Assembly (NCBI GenBank): GCA_965262665.1
Contig: CBDHFR010000002.1
Span: 682,001 to 746,000 of the forward strand
DNA from: CBDBND01 sp965262665
GTDB taxonomy: Bacteria; Pseudomonadota; Alphaproteobacteria; Rhodospirillales; Rhodospirillaceae
Direction of reading: 5' to 3'
DNA length: 64,000 bases
Shown: in pieces, positions 34,458 to 42,101 of the stretch
Layout: each line of letters begins with the position of its first letter
How positions within the stretch are numbered: the first letter of the stretch is position 1
Program-made: the position numbers and the translations under genes
Notes under the pieces: generated by a model
What the model was told of the DNA's origin: nothing
The model's database searches: none
Seen by the model: only the letters and a program-made list of their open reading frames with translations

Positions 34458-34534
34458 TGGTCGGAGTGGGCGGATTCGAACCACCGGCCCCTGCCTCCCG
34501 AAGACAGTGCTCTACCAGGCTGAGCTACACTCCG
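34458..34534 (-). tRNA. proK: tRNA-Pro, anticodon CGG
   Basis: 77 nt including an encoded CCA. All arms can be folded: acceptor CGGAGTG/CACTCCG, D-arm GCTC..GAGC, anticodon stem CTGTC/GGCAG with loop TTCGGGA (anticodon CGG), T-arm GGTGG-TTCGAAT-CCGCC, and discriminator A before CCA. It reads codon CCG. A 3' fragment of the same tRNA occurs in the same orientation at 18764-18807. Upstream of it on the left lies element debris (VapE, primase); to the right begins the conserved ispB-to-ppdK block. Confidence 0.95.
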
Positions 34535-34654
34535 TCCTTGCGTTGTGCGGGCACATCTATCAGGTGCCCAAGCGGAGGGGCTTATACCGCCACCCCGTGC
34601 ACCGCGCAAGCGACAGGCCATCTGCAATCAGCAACGATCGACCAAAGATTGAGC

Positions 34655-35674
34655 CTAATAAGCCCGGTCTAAACAGAAGTCGATAATGTCTAAGAACGCC
34701 GTTTTTGCTTCGCTGTCCGGGAAAATGCCAAGGGCATCCCGGGCCACGTCAGCAAAATGACGCGCTCGGTTGATGCTGTCATTGAGACTGTCGTGGCGCG
34801 CCATAAGATCCATGGCGTGATTGAGGTCTTTATCCTCCTGCTCGAGGTCCTGCAGACACCGATTCCAGAAGGCCCGTTCTTCTGCATCGCCGCGGCGGAA
34901 GGCCAAAATCACCGGCAAAGTGATTTTCCCTTCCTTGAAGTCATCACCTATGGTCTTGCCTAAGTCTTGTTGCTTGGCTGAGTAATCAAGCACATCGTCA
35001 ATCAGTTGGAAGGCAATACCGAAGTTCAGGCCATAAACCTGCAGGGCTTCCTCTTCCACCTGGGGCCGATCGGCGACAACCGCACCGATCCGCGCCGCGG
35101 CGGCGAACAGTTCTGCCGTCTTTGCCTGCACCACTTCAAGGTACTGCGCTTCGCTGGTATCCGTATCATTGGTTGTGATGAGCTGATGGACTTCCCCTTC
35201 CGCAATGATCGAGGAGGCACGTGAAAGGATTTCCAAGACCTTCAGCGAACCGTCTTCCACCATCAGTTCGAAGGCCCGGCTGAACAGAAAATCGCCCACC
35301 AATACGCTCGGTTGATTGCCCCACAGGGCGTTGGCGCTGGATTGACCTCGCCGCAACGCGCTGTCGTCGACCACGTCGTCGTGCAGCAATGTCGCCGTGT
35401 GAATAAATTCGACGCAGGTTGCCAGTTTGATGTGACGGGAACCCGTGTAGCCACAGAGTTTTGCCGCTGCCAAAGTCAGAAGGGGGCGAAGGCGTTTTCC
35501 GCCCGCCGCAACAATATGTCCGGCCAGTTGAGGAATCAGAGCAACGGGACTGTGCATGCGCTCAATAATGGTCTGGTTGACCAATTTGAGGTCGTCATCA
35601 ACCAGTCCTGCCAGCACATCCAATGGCTGCGTAGACTCGGTGCGTCTTTTATCGAGGTGAACGACGGTGGCCAA
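34655..35674 (-). CDS. ispB: Polyprenyl diphosphate synthase (octa/decaprenyl)
   Basis: 339 residues. A trans-isoprenyl diphosphate synthase building the ubiquinone side chain from IPP. Both Asp-rich motifs are present: FARM 'TLLHDDVVDDSALRRG' and SARM 'LIDDVLDYSAKQQDLGKTIG'. The 'GGKRLRPLLTLAAAKL' substrate-binding block is also present. Two small residues upstream of the first Asp motif ('CVEFIHTATLL') suggest a long-chain product, but exact length cannot be read. It is divergent from the DUF2007 gene, with about 180 bp between. Confidence 0.94.
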   Translation of the reverse strand: MATVVHLDKRRTESTQPLDVLAGLVDDDLKLVNQTIIERMHSPVALIPQLAGHIVAAGGKRLRPLLTLAAAKLCGYTGSRHIKLATCVEFIHTATLLHDDVVDDSALRRGQSSANALWGNQPSVLVGDFLFSRAFELMVEDGSLKVLEILSRASSIIAEGEVHQLITTNDTDTSEAQYLEVVQAKTAELFAAAARIGAVVADRPQVEEEALQVYGLNFGIAFQLIDDVLDYSAKQQDLGKTIGDDFKEGKITLPVILAFRRGDAEERAFWNRCLQDLEQEDKDLNHAMDLMARHDSLNDSINRARHFADVARDALGIFPDSEAKTAFLDIIDFCLDRAY

Positions 35675-35853
35675 GATCTCTCGTCCTTTGGAATCCTAAT
35701 ATCCGGCGCTACAGGTCAAACGCCCTTAGCACGTCAGGGCTGTATGGTAGCCCACTTTCGGCCGAGAGCATAAGCATCCCGCCAAGCCGGAGCAAGCTGT
35801 CGAATGGTGCGCAAACCCTTGCCATTTAAGAGCATTCAGACCACCGTACACAC

Positions 35854-36069
35854 ATGGAAGAGCTCATTCGCAGCACAGATATGGTTGTCCTTGCGGCGCT
35901 CAAGGCTGCTCTGTCAGCCGAGGGCATTCCGGTCTTTAAATTCGACGGTGATATTTCCAGTATGTGTGGCGGGATTGAACTTTCCCCCCGCCTTCTCATG
36001 GTGAGAAGCGAAGACATTGCCCCCGCCACGGAAGTGGCAAAAGCAATCTGTCCAGATCAGTTTCATTGA
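35854..36069 (+). CDS. DUF2007 domain protein
   Basis: 71 residues: 'EELIRSTDMVVLAALKAALS', 'AEGIPVFKFDGDIS' and 'LSPRLLMVRSEDIAPATEVA' match the small DUF2007 (putative signal-transducing, PII-like fold) family, of unknown function. It overlaps the trmN6 start by 4 bp (TTGA), so the two are translationally coupled. The pair next to ispB is a recurrent alphaproteobacterial arrangement, in my experience. Confidence 0.85.
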   Translation: MEELIRSTDMVVLAALKAALSAEGIPVFKFDGDISSMCGGIELSPRLLMVRSEDIAPATEVAKAICPDQFH

Positions 36070-36355
36070 CAGTGGCACGTCCTAAAGAACTAGAGACGTC
36101 AGACACGCTATTGGACGGCCGCGTGCACCTCTTCCAGCCTGAAAATGGTTATCGGGTGGCCATCGATCCGGTGTTGCTCGCGGCTGCCGTCAACGTGCGC
36201 GACGGCGCGCATATTTTAGATGTGGGCTGCGGCACCGGTGCGGCGCTGTTTTGTGCATTGATACGGTTCGATAAGGCGCACGGTGTCGGCCTCGAACGGC
36301 AAACCAAGCTGGCGGCACTTGCGCGTCGCGGCATTGATGCCAATGGATTGATAGC
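36066..36355 (+). pseudogene. trmN6: tRNA1(Val) adenine-N6 methyltransferase (TrmN6-like), 5' part
   Basis: From a TTG start overlapping the previous stop, 97 residues read 'LLDGRVHLFQPENGYRVAID', 'PVLLAAAVNVRDGAHILDVG' and 'CGTGAALFCALIRF', i.e. the N-terminal region and SAM motif I (DVGCGTGAA). Reading ends at 36356, where an IS630 element sits. The matching 3' part resumes at 37206. About a dozen residues of the protein seem missing between the two parts, so the insertion came with a small deletion. Confidence 0.85.
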
Positions 36356-36969
36356 TAGAGCGGTTTGACTGAATTGTGAATCGAAGGGGATTCCCAAGCG
36401 TCCCACTCCATAATTCTATATCCCGAGGCGATTTGGTGTCAGACATGGGGCATTGTTACGGGAATGATCTTCGCCGGCGGGTCGTCGAGGCGATCACGGG
36501 GGGTCTGTCTGCACGGGGGGCCGCGGCGCGTTTTCGTGTCGCGCCAGCGACGGCGATCCACTGGCACCGGCGCTGGCGCGAGACGGGCTCGATCGAGCCC
36601 GACCGCCAGGGCCAACCGCCGGGCTCGAAGCTGGATGCGCATGAGGCCTTTATCCTGGCTCTGGTGGCGCAGACCAAGGCTATGACGCTGGCCGAGATTG
36701 GCGAGAAGCTGGCGGCGTCGCACGGGGTTCGGGTATGCCCGTCGACGGTCTGGCACTTCTTCGCCAAGCGCGGGCTGACGCACAAAAAAGACCGGCCATG
36801 CAGCGGAGCAGCGGCGCCCGGACGTGCTCGCGCGGCGCCGGCTCTGGTTCGAAGGCCAGGCAGGGCTCGCTCCGGAACGGCTGATCTTCATCGACCAGAC
36901 CGGCGCGTCGATGAAGATGGCGCGGCTGCGGGGATGGTCGCGCAAAGGCGAACGGTGCCGGGCCGCCAT
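36356..36969 (+). pseudogene. IS630-family element, left part (second near-identical copy)
   Basis: It begins with TAGAGCGG at a TA target inside trmN6 and matches the copy at 2765 apart from a handful of base changes, including the six-A frameshift site at about 36783. It stops at about 36969, within a few bases of the position where the first copy breaks off, and continues into an unrelated, inverted IS630 fragment. The end of the DDE domain is missing. Confidence 0.82.
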
Positions 36970-37205
36970 CGTACCGGCGCGGCCCTTCTTCATCGGCAGG
37001 CCGGGTTGGGTGCGGTCGAGAGCCTGGATCTGCGACTTCTCATCAACCGACAGCACCACGGCATGGGCCGGCGGGTCGACATACAAGCCGACGATATCCG
37101 TGAGCTTCTCGGCAAAGGCGGGATCATTGGAGAGCTTGAAGTGCCGCCAGCGGTGCGGGCTGAGGCCATGGGCCTTCCAGATCGCCTGGACCGTCGCCGG
37201 CTTCC
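36970..37205 (-). pseudogene. IS630-family transposase, internal fragment of another subtype
   Basis: The minus strand encodes 'IWKAHGLSPHRWRHFKLSND', 'FAEKLTDIVGLYVDPPAHAV', 'VLSVDEKSQIQALDRTQPGL' and 'PMKKGRAGTM', with the first catalytic Asp of this IS630 subtype in LSVDEKSQ. Both transposase ends are missing. It is joined to the neighbouring IS630 copy at a shared ATG and to trmN6 at about 37205. Confidence 0.75.
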
Positions 37206-37625
37206 GAAATGGGCGCATCCTTTGATGCGGTGATGACCAATCCGCCGTACTTCGAGGCGGGAACCATACGCTCTGCTGCGACGAACGAACGAGCTCATAC
37301 GGAAAGCAACTTAGCCCTGGATCATTGGATTGACGCCTGCTTTAAGTTCTTAAAGCCAGAGGGACTATTCGCCATCATTCACCGGGCTGAGCGTTTGGCC
37401 GATATCATCACCACCGTGAATAGTCGTGCTGGTGAGGTTAGGGTCATTCCTTTGTGGCCAAAAGCCGGTCAATCCGCAAAGCGCGTCATTGTCACGGCCA
37501 AAAAAGGGCGAAAATCACCCTCTTCGGTCCAACCGGGTTTGGTGCTACATCAGGAAAACGGGGACTTTACGCCGGAAACCGAAGCCATTTTGCGGCACGG
37601 ACGACCTCTCATCACTTCGGCTTAA
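37206..37625 (+). pseudogene. trmN6: tRNA1(Val) adenine-N6 methyltransferase (TrmN6-like), 3' part
   Basis: 137 residues: 'SFDAVMTNPPYFEAGTIR' holds the NPPY motif of N6-adenine methyltransferases, followed by 'LDHWIDACFKFLKPEGLFAI', 'HRAERLADIITTVNSRAGEV' and 'WPKAGQSAKRVIVTAKKGRK', the usual C-terminal region. It is separated from its 5' part by 850 bp of IS630 debris. Without the N-terminal SAM site it cannot work. The modification of tRNA-Val A37 is dispensable in E. coli, so loss is plausible. Confidence 0.85.
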
Positions 37626-37656
37626 CCTTCCGTCCAAGCCCGGCTATGGTACGGCC

Positions 37657-38532
37657 ATGGCGCTCATTGATCACTTTAATGAATTTGCCGCCCGGGTCGG
37701 CGGACCCATGGTCCGTGACGGCCTGCCGTTGGTCAGTGTTGTCCGGCTTACAGGTGCAATTGGCGGACCTGGTCTCAGCCGCCGCAGCCTCAACCTTGCC
37801 TCATTGGAAGTGCCATTGAGACGTGCGTTCGATCGGCGCGGTGTCAAAGCTGTCGCGCTGGTGATTAATTCTCCTGGCGGGTCGGCTGTACAATCGGCGC
37901 AGATTGCCGAGCGTATCCGCCAGCTTGCTGAAGAAAAGGACGTGCCCGTCTATGCCTTTATGGAGGACGTCGCGGCGTCCGGCGGGTACTGGCTTGCCTG
38001 TTGCGCAGACGAGATTTATGCCAGTCCCATGTCTATTGTTGGGTCTGTCGGCGTTATCGCATCGACCTTCGGTTTTCATGAGCTGATTGACAAAATCGGG
38101 GTTGAACGACGTCTCTATACCCAAGGCGATAACAAAAGCATGCTTGATTCCTTCAAACCTGAGGATCCCGAAGACGTTAAACGCTTGTTTGATCTGCAAA
38201 AGGATATTCACGCTCAGTTCAAAGCCTATGTAAAAGCCCGCCGCGGCAGCAAGCTCAAAGGCACAGACAAATCCCTGTTTAACGGAGATATTTGGACCGG
38301 TGAAAAAGCCGTCAAAAAAGGTCTGATTGATGGGCTGGGTGAAATGCGTTCTGTCATGCGGCAAAAACTGGGCGACAAAGTCAGGTTTATCCCGGTGCAG
38401 CGTCAAATGGGCTGGCTGCAACGCCGTTTAAGTCGAGGTTTGACCGATGGTCTTGCCGCCGATGAGAGCTGGGCCGGTGAATTGATCGCAGCCGTGGAAG
38501 AACGCGCGTTGTGGTCCCGCTTCGGTCTTTAA
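37657..38532 (+). CDS. S49 family serine peptidase (SppA/SohB-like)
   Basis: 291 residues from ATG 37657. Signal-peptide-peptidase fold: 'VKAVALVINSPGGSAVQSAQ', nucleophile Ser in 'DVAASGGYWLACCADEIYA' (about 108), 'SIVGSVGVIASTFGF', and the general-base Lys in 'YTQGDNKSMLDSF'. No N-terminal membrane helix is obvious, as in the short SohB/SppA forms of alphaproteobacteria. It would degrade cleaved signal peptides or membrane protein pieces. It lies 31 bp downstream of the trmN6 remnant on the same strand and 18 bp before a small membrane protein gene. Confidence 0.92.
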   Translation: MALIDHFNEFAARVGGPMVRDGLPLVSVVRLTGAIGGPGLSRRSLNLASLEVPLRRAFDRRGVKAVALVINSPGGSAVQSAQIAERIRQLAEEKDVPVYAFMEDVAASGGYWLACCADEIYASPMSIVGSVGVIASTFGFHELIDKIGVERRLYTQGDNKSMLDSFKPEDPEDVKRLFDLQKDIHAQFKAYVKARRGSKLKGTDKSLFNGDIWTGEKAVKKGLIDGLGEMRSVMRQKLGDKVRFIPVQRQMGWLQRRLSRGLTDGLAADESWAGELIAAVEERALWSRFGL

Positions 38533-38550
38533 CCTCGGCCAACGGCAATC

Positions 38551-38823
38551 ATGTTTGGTATCAGCCTCTCAAAAATTATCTTCACCATCTTTATCGTTTT
38601 GGCGGTGTTTTGGGTCTATCGCCAAATCAATCTCCTGACGGATGGTAAATCGTCGTCAAAAGACAAAACCAAATCAAAAGGGTCGTCAGGAAATGAACAA
38701 TCACAGGCTACCGCTGATGCGGTTGAAGAGCTAACCGCCTGCCCCGCGTGCGGGGCTTATGTCGCAGTGGGATCGAACCCCGGCTGTGGCCGGCCGGCCA
38801 AAGAGTGCCCCATGCAGACTTAA
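38551..38823 (+). CDS. Small membrane protein with C-terminal Cys cluster
   Basis: 90 residues. One N-terminal membrane helix ('IIFTIFIVLAVFWVYRQINL'), a Lys/Ser-rich linker, and a C-terminus with four Cys in the pattern CPACGAY..GCGRPAKECP that could bind zinc, similar to the PP0621 type of small proteins. No function is known. It follows the S49 peptidase by 18 bp, probably in the same transcript. Confidence 0.7.
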   Translation: MFGISLSKIIFTIFIVLAVFWVYRQINLLTDGKSSSKDKTKSKGSSGNEQSQATADAVEELTACPACGAYVAVGSNPGCGRPAKECPMQT

Positions 38824-38953
38824 GGTGGTTGGCGCCCGGCCGGATACTGATCGTGCCATCGGCCTTGATTCAACACGGGCCGACCGGTAGCTTGCGCCGG
38901 CCTGCGGATAGCACGCGCAGGTGATATTTCACTTGTATCCTCGGACTTAAACC

Positions 38954-39838
38954 ATGGCCGCTGCCCGATCTCCGGCACCCAGTTTTCAAGGCCTTATCCT
39001 CAAATTACAGTCATTTTGGGCGGAGCGCGGCTGCGTGATCCTCCAGCCCTACGACATGGAGATGGGTGCAGGCACCTTTCATCCGGCGACAACTTTGCGT
39101 GCCCTCGGGCCCAAGCAATGGAAAGCGGCCTATGTTCAACCGTCGAGACGTCCTACCGACGGCCGCTACGGAGAAAATCCAAACCGCTTACAGCACTACT
39201 ATCAATTCCAAGTCATCCTCAAACCATCGCCACAGGATTCACAGCAGCTCTATTTAGAAAGTTTGGGTACAATCGGTATTGATGCAAATGCGCACGATAT
39301 CCGGTTTGTGGAGGACGATTGGAAAAGTCCGACACTGGGCGCCTGGGGCCTCGGTTGGGAAGTATGGTGTGACGGCATGGAGGTGACTCAGTTCACCTAT
39401 TTCCAGCAGGTCGGCGGTCTCGACTGCGATCCCGTGTCCGTTGAGTTTACTTACGGTCTAGAGCGCTTAGCTATGTACGTTCAGGGTGTAGAAAATATCT
39501 ACGATTTGTCGTTCAACAATGACGGCGTGACTTACGGCGATATTTTTCTACAGGCGGAACAGGAATATTCGGCTCACAATTTTGAACACGCCGATACGGA
39601 GATGCTGTTTCGGCATTTTTCCGATGCAGAGGCGGAGTGTCAGTCGCTATTAAAACGAAAGGTCGCGTTGCCTGCATACGATCAATGCATCAAGGCCAGT
39701 CACACATTCAACCTTCTCGATGCCCGTGGCGTCATCAGTGTGACCGAGCGGGCGGCCTACATCGGCCGCGTCCGTGCTCTGGCCAAGTCTTGCTGCGAAG
39801 CATGGCTCGAAAGCCAGGGTAGCAACTTAGAGCGGTGA
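38954..39838 (+). CDS. glyQ: Glycyl-tRNA synthetase alpha subunit
   Basis: 294 residues, the class II catalytic subunit of the bacterial alpha2beta2 enzyme. Signatures: 'FWAERGCVILQPYDMEMGAG', 'FHPATTLRALGPKQWKAAYV', 'QPSRRPTDGRYGENPNRLQH' (motif 2) and 'SVEFTYGLERLAMYVQGV' (motif 3). The four-base gap to glyS indicates co-translation. Confidence 0.97.
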   Translation: MAAARSPAPSFQGLILKLQSFWAERGCVILQPYDMEMGAGTFHPATTLRALGPKQWKAAYVQPSRRPTDGRYGENPNRLQHYYQFQVILKPSPQDSQQLYLESLGTIGIDANAHDIRFVEDDWKSPTLGAWGLGWEVWCDGMEVTQFTYFQQVGGLDCDPVSVEFTYGLERLAMYVQGVENIYDLSFNNDGVTYGDIFLQAEQEYSAHNFEHADTEMLFRHFSDAEAECQSLLKRKVALPAYDQCIKASHTFNLLDARGVISVTERAAYIGRVRALAKSCCEAWLESQGSNLER

Positions 39839-39841
39839 TGT

Positions 39842-41914
39842 ATGGCTGACCTGTTGCTGGAAATTTTATCGGAAGAGATTCCCGCGCGTATGCAGTCCCG
39901 CGCTGCCGACGACCTCAAGCGGCTTATCGGCGATGCTCTCAGTGGCGCTGGGTTGTCGTGTGAACGTCTGGATGTTTTTTCAGGACCTCGCCGACTGACC
40001 TTGAGTGCCCACGGGCTACCGAAGGCCCAGGCAGACGTCACGGAAGAGCGCAAGGGCCCAAGCGTCGATGCGTCGGACAAAGCCATCCAGGGATTCCTCA
40101 AAGCCAATGGATTTGGTTCCGTAGGGGATACGGAAGTACGCGAGTTGCCCAAAGGAAAATTCTATTTTGCCATCATTCAACGCAAGGGCCGACCTACGGC
40201 TGAGGTCATCAAAGAGATCATTGAGGGCGCACTCGCCGCGTTGCCCTGGCCCAAATCCATGCGTTGGGGAACTGGCAACACCCGTTGGGTGAGACCGCTT
40301 CACAGCCTCGTTTGTCTTTTTGACGAAGCAGTCGTGCCTGTGGCCTTTGCCGGCCGAATAGCCGGCGATACGACCATCGGCCACCGGTTCATGGCGCCAA
40401 ACACAATCACCGTCACAGGTTTTGATGACTATGTAGCCAAGTTGGAAGCGGCCAAGGTCATCGTTGACCCCGCCAAACGTCGGTCAGTGATCGCAGGCGG
40501 CATCCATGACGCTACACAAACAGCGAATCTCTCCGTTGCCGACGATCCAGCGCTACTCGACGAAGTCACCGGACTGGTTGAGTGGCCGGTACCGCTGCTA
40601 GGCACCATCGATGAATCCTTTATGGACGTCCCGCCGGAGGTCCTGACTTCGGCCATGCGCAAGCATCAGAAATACTTTGCCATACAGACCAAAAATGGCG
40701 AATTTGCCAACCGGTTTGCATTGGTGGCAAACATCGAAACGACGGACGGCGGCAAAGCCATCATTGACGGTAACGAACGCGTTCTGCGGGCCCGCCTGTC
40801 CGACGCAAAATTCTTTTGGGGTCAGGACCGCAAACAAACACTGGCGAGCCGGGTTGAAAAACTAAACGAGCGTGTGTTTCAAGCTGACCTGGGCACCGTG
40901 TTTGACAAAGTCCAACGCCTGGAATCACTTGCTCTCTCTTTTGCCAAACACGTGGACGGCGCGGACAAGAAAGCGATCAAACGTGCTGCGCTGTTATGTA
41001 AGGCAGATCTGTCAACGGGCATGGTCGGTGAGTTTCCCGATCTTCAGGGACTGATGGGCCGGTATTATGCTCAACATGACAACGAGCCTGATGTCGTCTG
41101 CAATGCCATTGCAGAGCATTATTCTCCTTTAGGGCCGTCTGATTCCTGTCCGTCCGCACCGGTCAGCGTCAATATCGCGCTCGCCGATAAGATTGATAGT
41201 CTTGTCGGGTTCTTCGCCATCGATCAGAAACCGACCGGATCGAAAGACCCCTATGCGTTGCGCCGCGCCGCCTTGGGTGTCATCCGGCTCATTTTGGAAA
41301 ATGATCTTCGGCTTCCTTTAAATGAAATGTTTCAAACGTCTTATCGCACTTTTAGCAGTGCACTTAAAATCGATGCGGATAATGTGGTTGAGGATCTGCT
41401 GTCGTTTTTCGCTGACCGTCTCAAAGTACATCTCAAGGAAAAAGGTGTGCGCCACGACCTCATCACATCGGTCTTCGCCGCCGGTGGCGAAGACGACCTC
41501 GTCAGACTGATGAAACGTGTCGATGCTTTAGGTCAGTTTTTAGATACGGATGACGGCACCAACTTGCTGACGGCCTATAAGCGGGCAGCCAACATCGTTC
41601 GCATCGAAGAGAAAAAGGACGGAACGTCATACGCGGGCAAAGACACAACCAAAGATCTCACGGCCGCGGATGCCAAGACCTTGGTGAGTCAGATCAAAAC
41701 TGTCGAACAGACCGTGCATAAGGCACTCGGTGATGAAGATTTCACCTCGGCCATGGCTGGTCTGGCGAGTTTGCGGCAACCGGTCGACGTGCTTTTCGAT
41801 CGCGTGACCGTCAATGCGGACAACGCCAAAGAACGGGTCGCCAATCTCGGATTACTCGCCCGAATCGGCGCGACCATGGATCAGGTTTCCGATTTTTCTA
41901 AGATCGAGGGCTAG
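39842..41914 (+). CDS. glyS: Glycyl-tRNA synthetase beta subunit
   Basis: 690 residues, full length. The N-terminus 'LLLEILSEEIPARMQSRAAD', 'KGPSVDASDKAIQGFLKANG', 'PWPKSMRWGTGNTRWVRPLH', 'PPEVLTSAMRKHQKYFAIQT' and 'KDPYALRRAALGVIRLILEN' are standard. The C-terminal part forms the anticodon-binding DALR-like domain. It partners GlyQ for tRNA-Gly charging. The frame is intact, and it is followed after 187 bp by the ppdK gene, its usual neighbour in alphaproteobacteria. Confidence 0.97.
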   Translation: MADLLLEILSEEIPARMQSRAADDLKRLIGDALSGAGLSCERLDVFSGPRRLTLSAHGLPKAQADVTEERKGPSVDASDKAIQGFLKANGFGSVGDTEVRELPKGKFYFAIIQRKGRPTAEVIKEIIEGALAALPWPKSMRWGTGNTRWVRPLHSLVCLFDEAVVPVAFAGRIAGDTTIGHRFMAPNTITVTGFDDYVAKLEAAKVIVDPAKRRSVIAGGIHDATQTANLSVADDPALLDEVTGLVEWPVPLLGTIDESFMDVPPEVLTSAMRKHQKYFAIQTKNGEFANRFALVANIETTDGGKAIIDGNERVLRARLSDAKFFWGQDRKQTLASRVEKLNERVFQADLGTVFDKVQRLESLALSFAKHVDGADKKAIKRAALLCKADLSTGMVGEFPDLQGLMGRYYAQHDNEPDVVCNAIAEHYSPLGPSDSCPSAPVSVNIALADKIDSLVGFFAIDQKPTGSKDPYALRRAALGVIRLILENDLRLPLNEMFQTSYRTFSSALKIDADNVVEDLLSFFADRLKVHLKEKGVRHDLITSVFAAGGEDDLVRLMKRVDALGQFLDTDDGTNLLTAYKRAANIVRIEEKKDGTSYAGKDTTKDLTAADAKTLVSQIKTVEQTVHKALGDEDFTSAMAGLASLRQPVDVLFDRVTVNADNAKERVANLGLLARIGATMDQVSDFSKIEG

Positions 41915-42010
41915 TCCGGTCAGCCAGAAATGAGGGCCAAACCCCTGAATTGCTGAGCTTCCATCCGGTCCGCACCGTCCTGGTCAGATTCTCCTTCCCC
42001 ACGCTCCGTT

Positions 42011-42078
42011 TTGTAAGTATGCCTTCCCCGAATTTATTGTAAGGGACCCTGAACTTACGTTCGGTCCGCAGCTTACAA
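42011..42078. promoter_or_regulatory. Putative operator: TTGTAAG/CTTACAA repeats upstream of HTH-ppdK
   Basis: In the 187-bp gap between glyS and the next gene, TTGTAAG occurs at 42011-42017 and 42037-42043, and the inverted form CTTAC at 42054 (CTTACGT) and 42072 (CTTACAA). The starts are 17-26 bp apart, i.e. around two helical turns. The downstream protein begins with a Cro-like helix-turn-helix domain, so autoregulation through these sites is a reasonable reading. Not shown experimentally. Confidence 0.45.
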
Positions 42079-42101
42079 CTAAAGCCAGAAAGGACCAGAT
42101 T

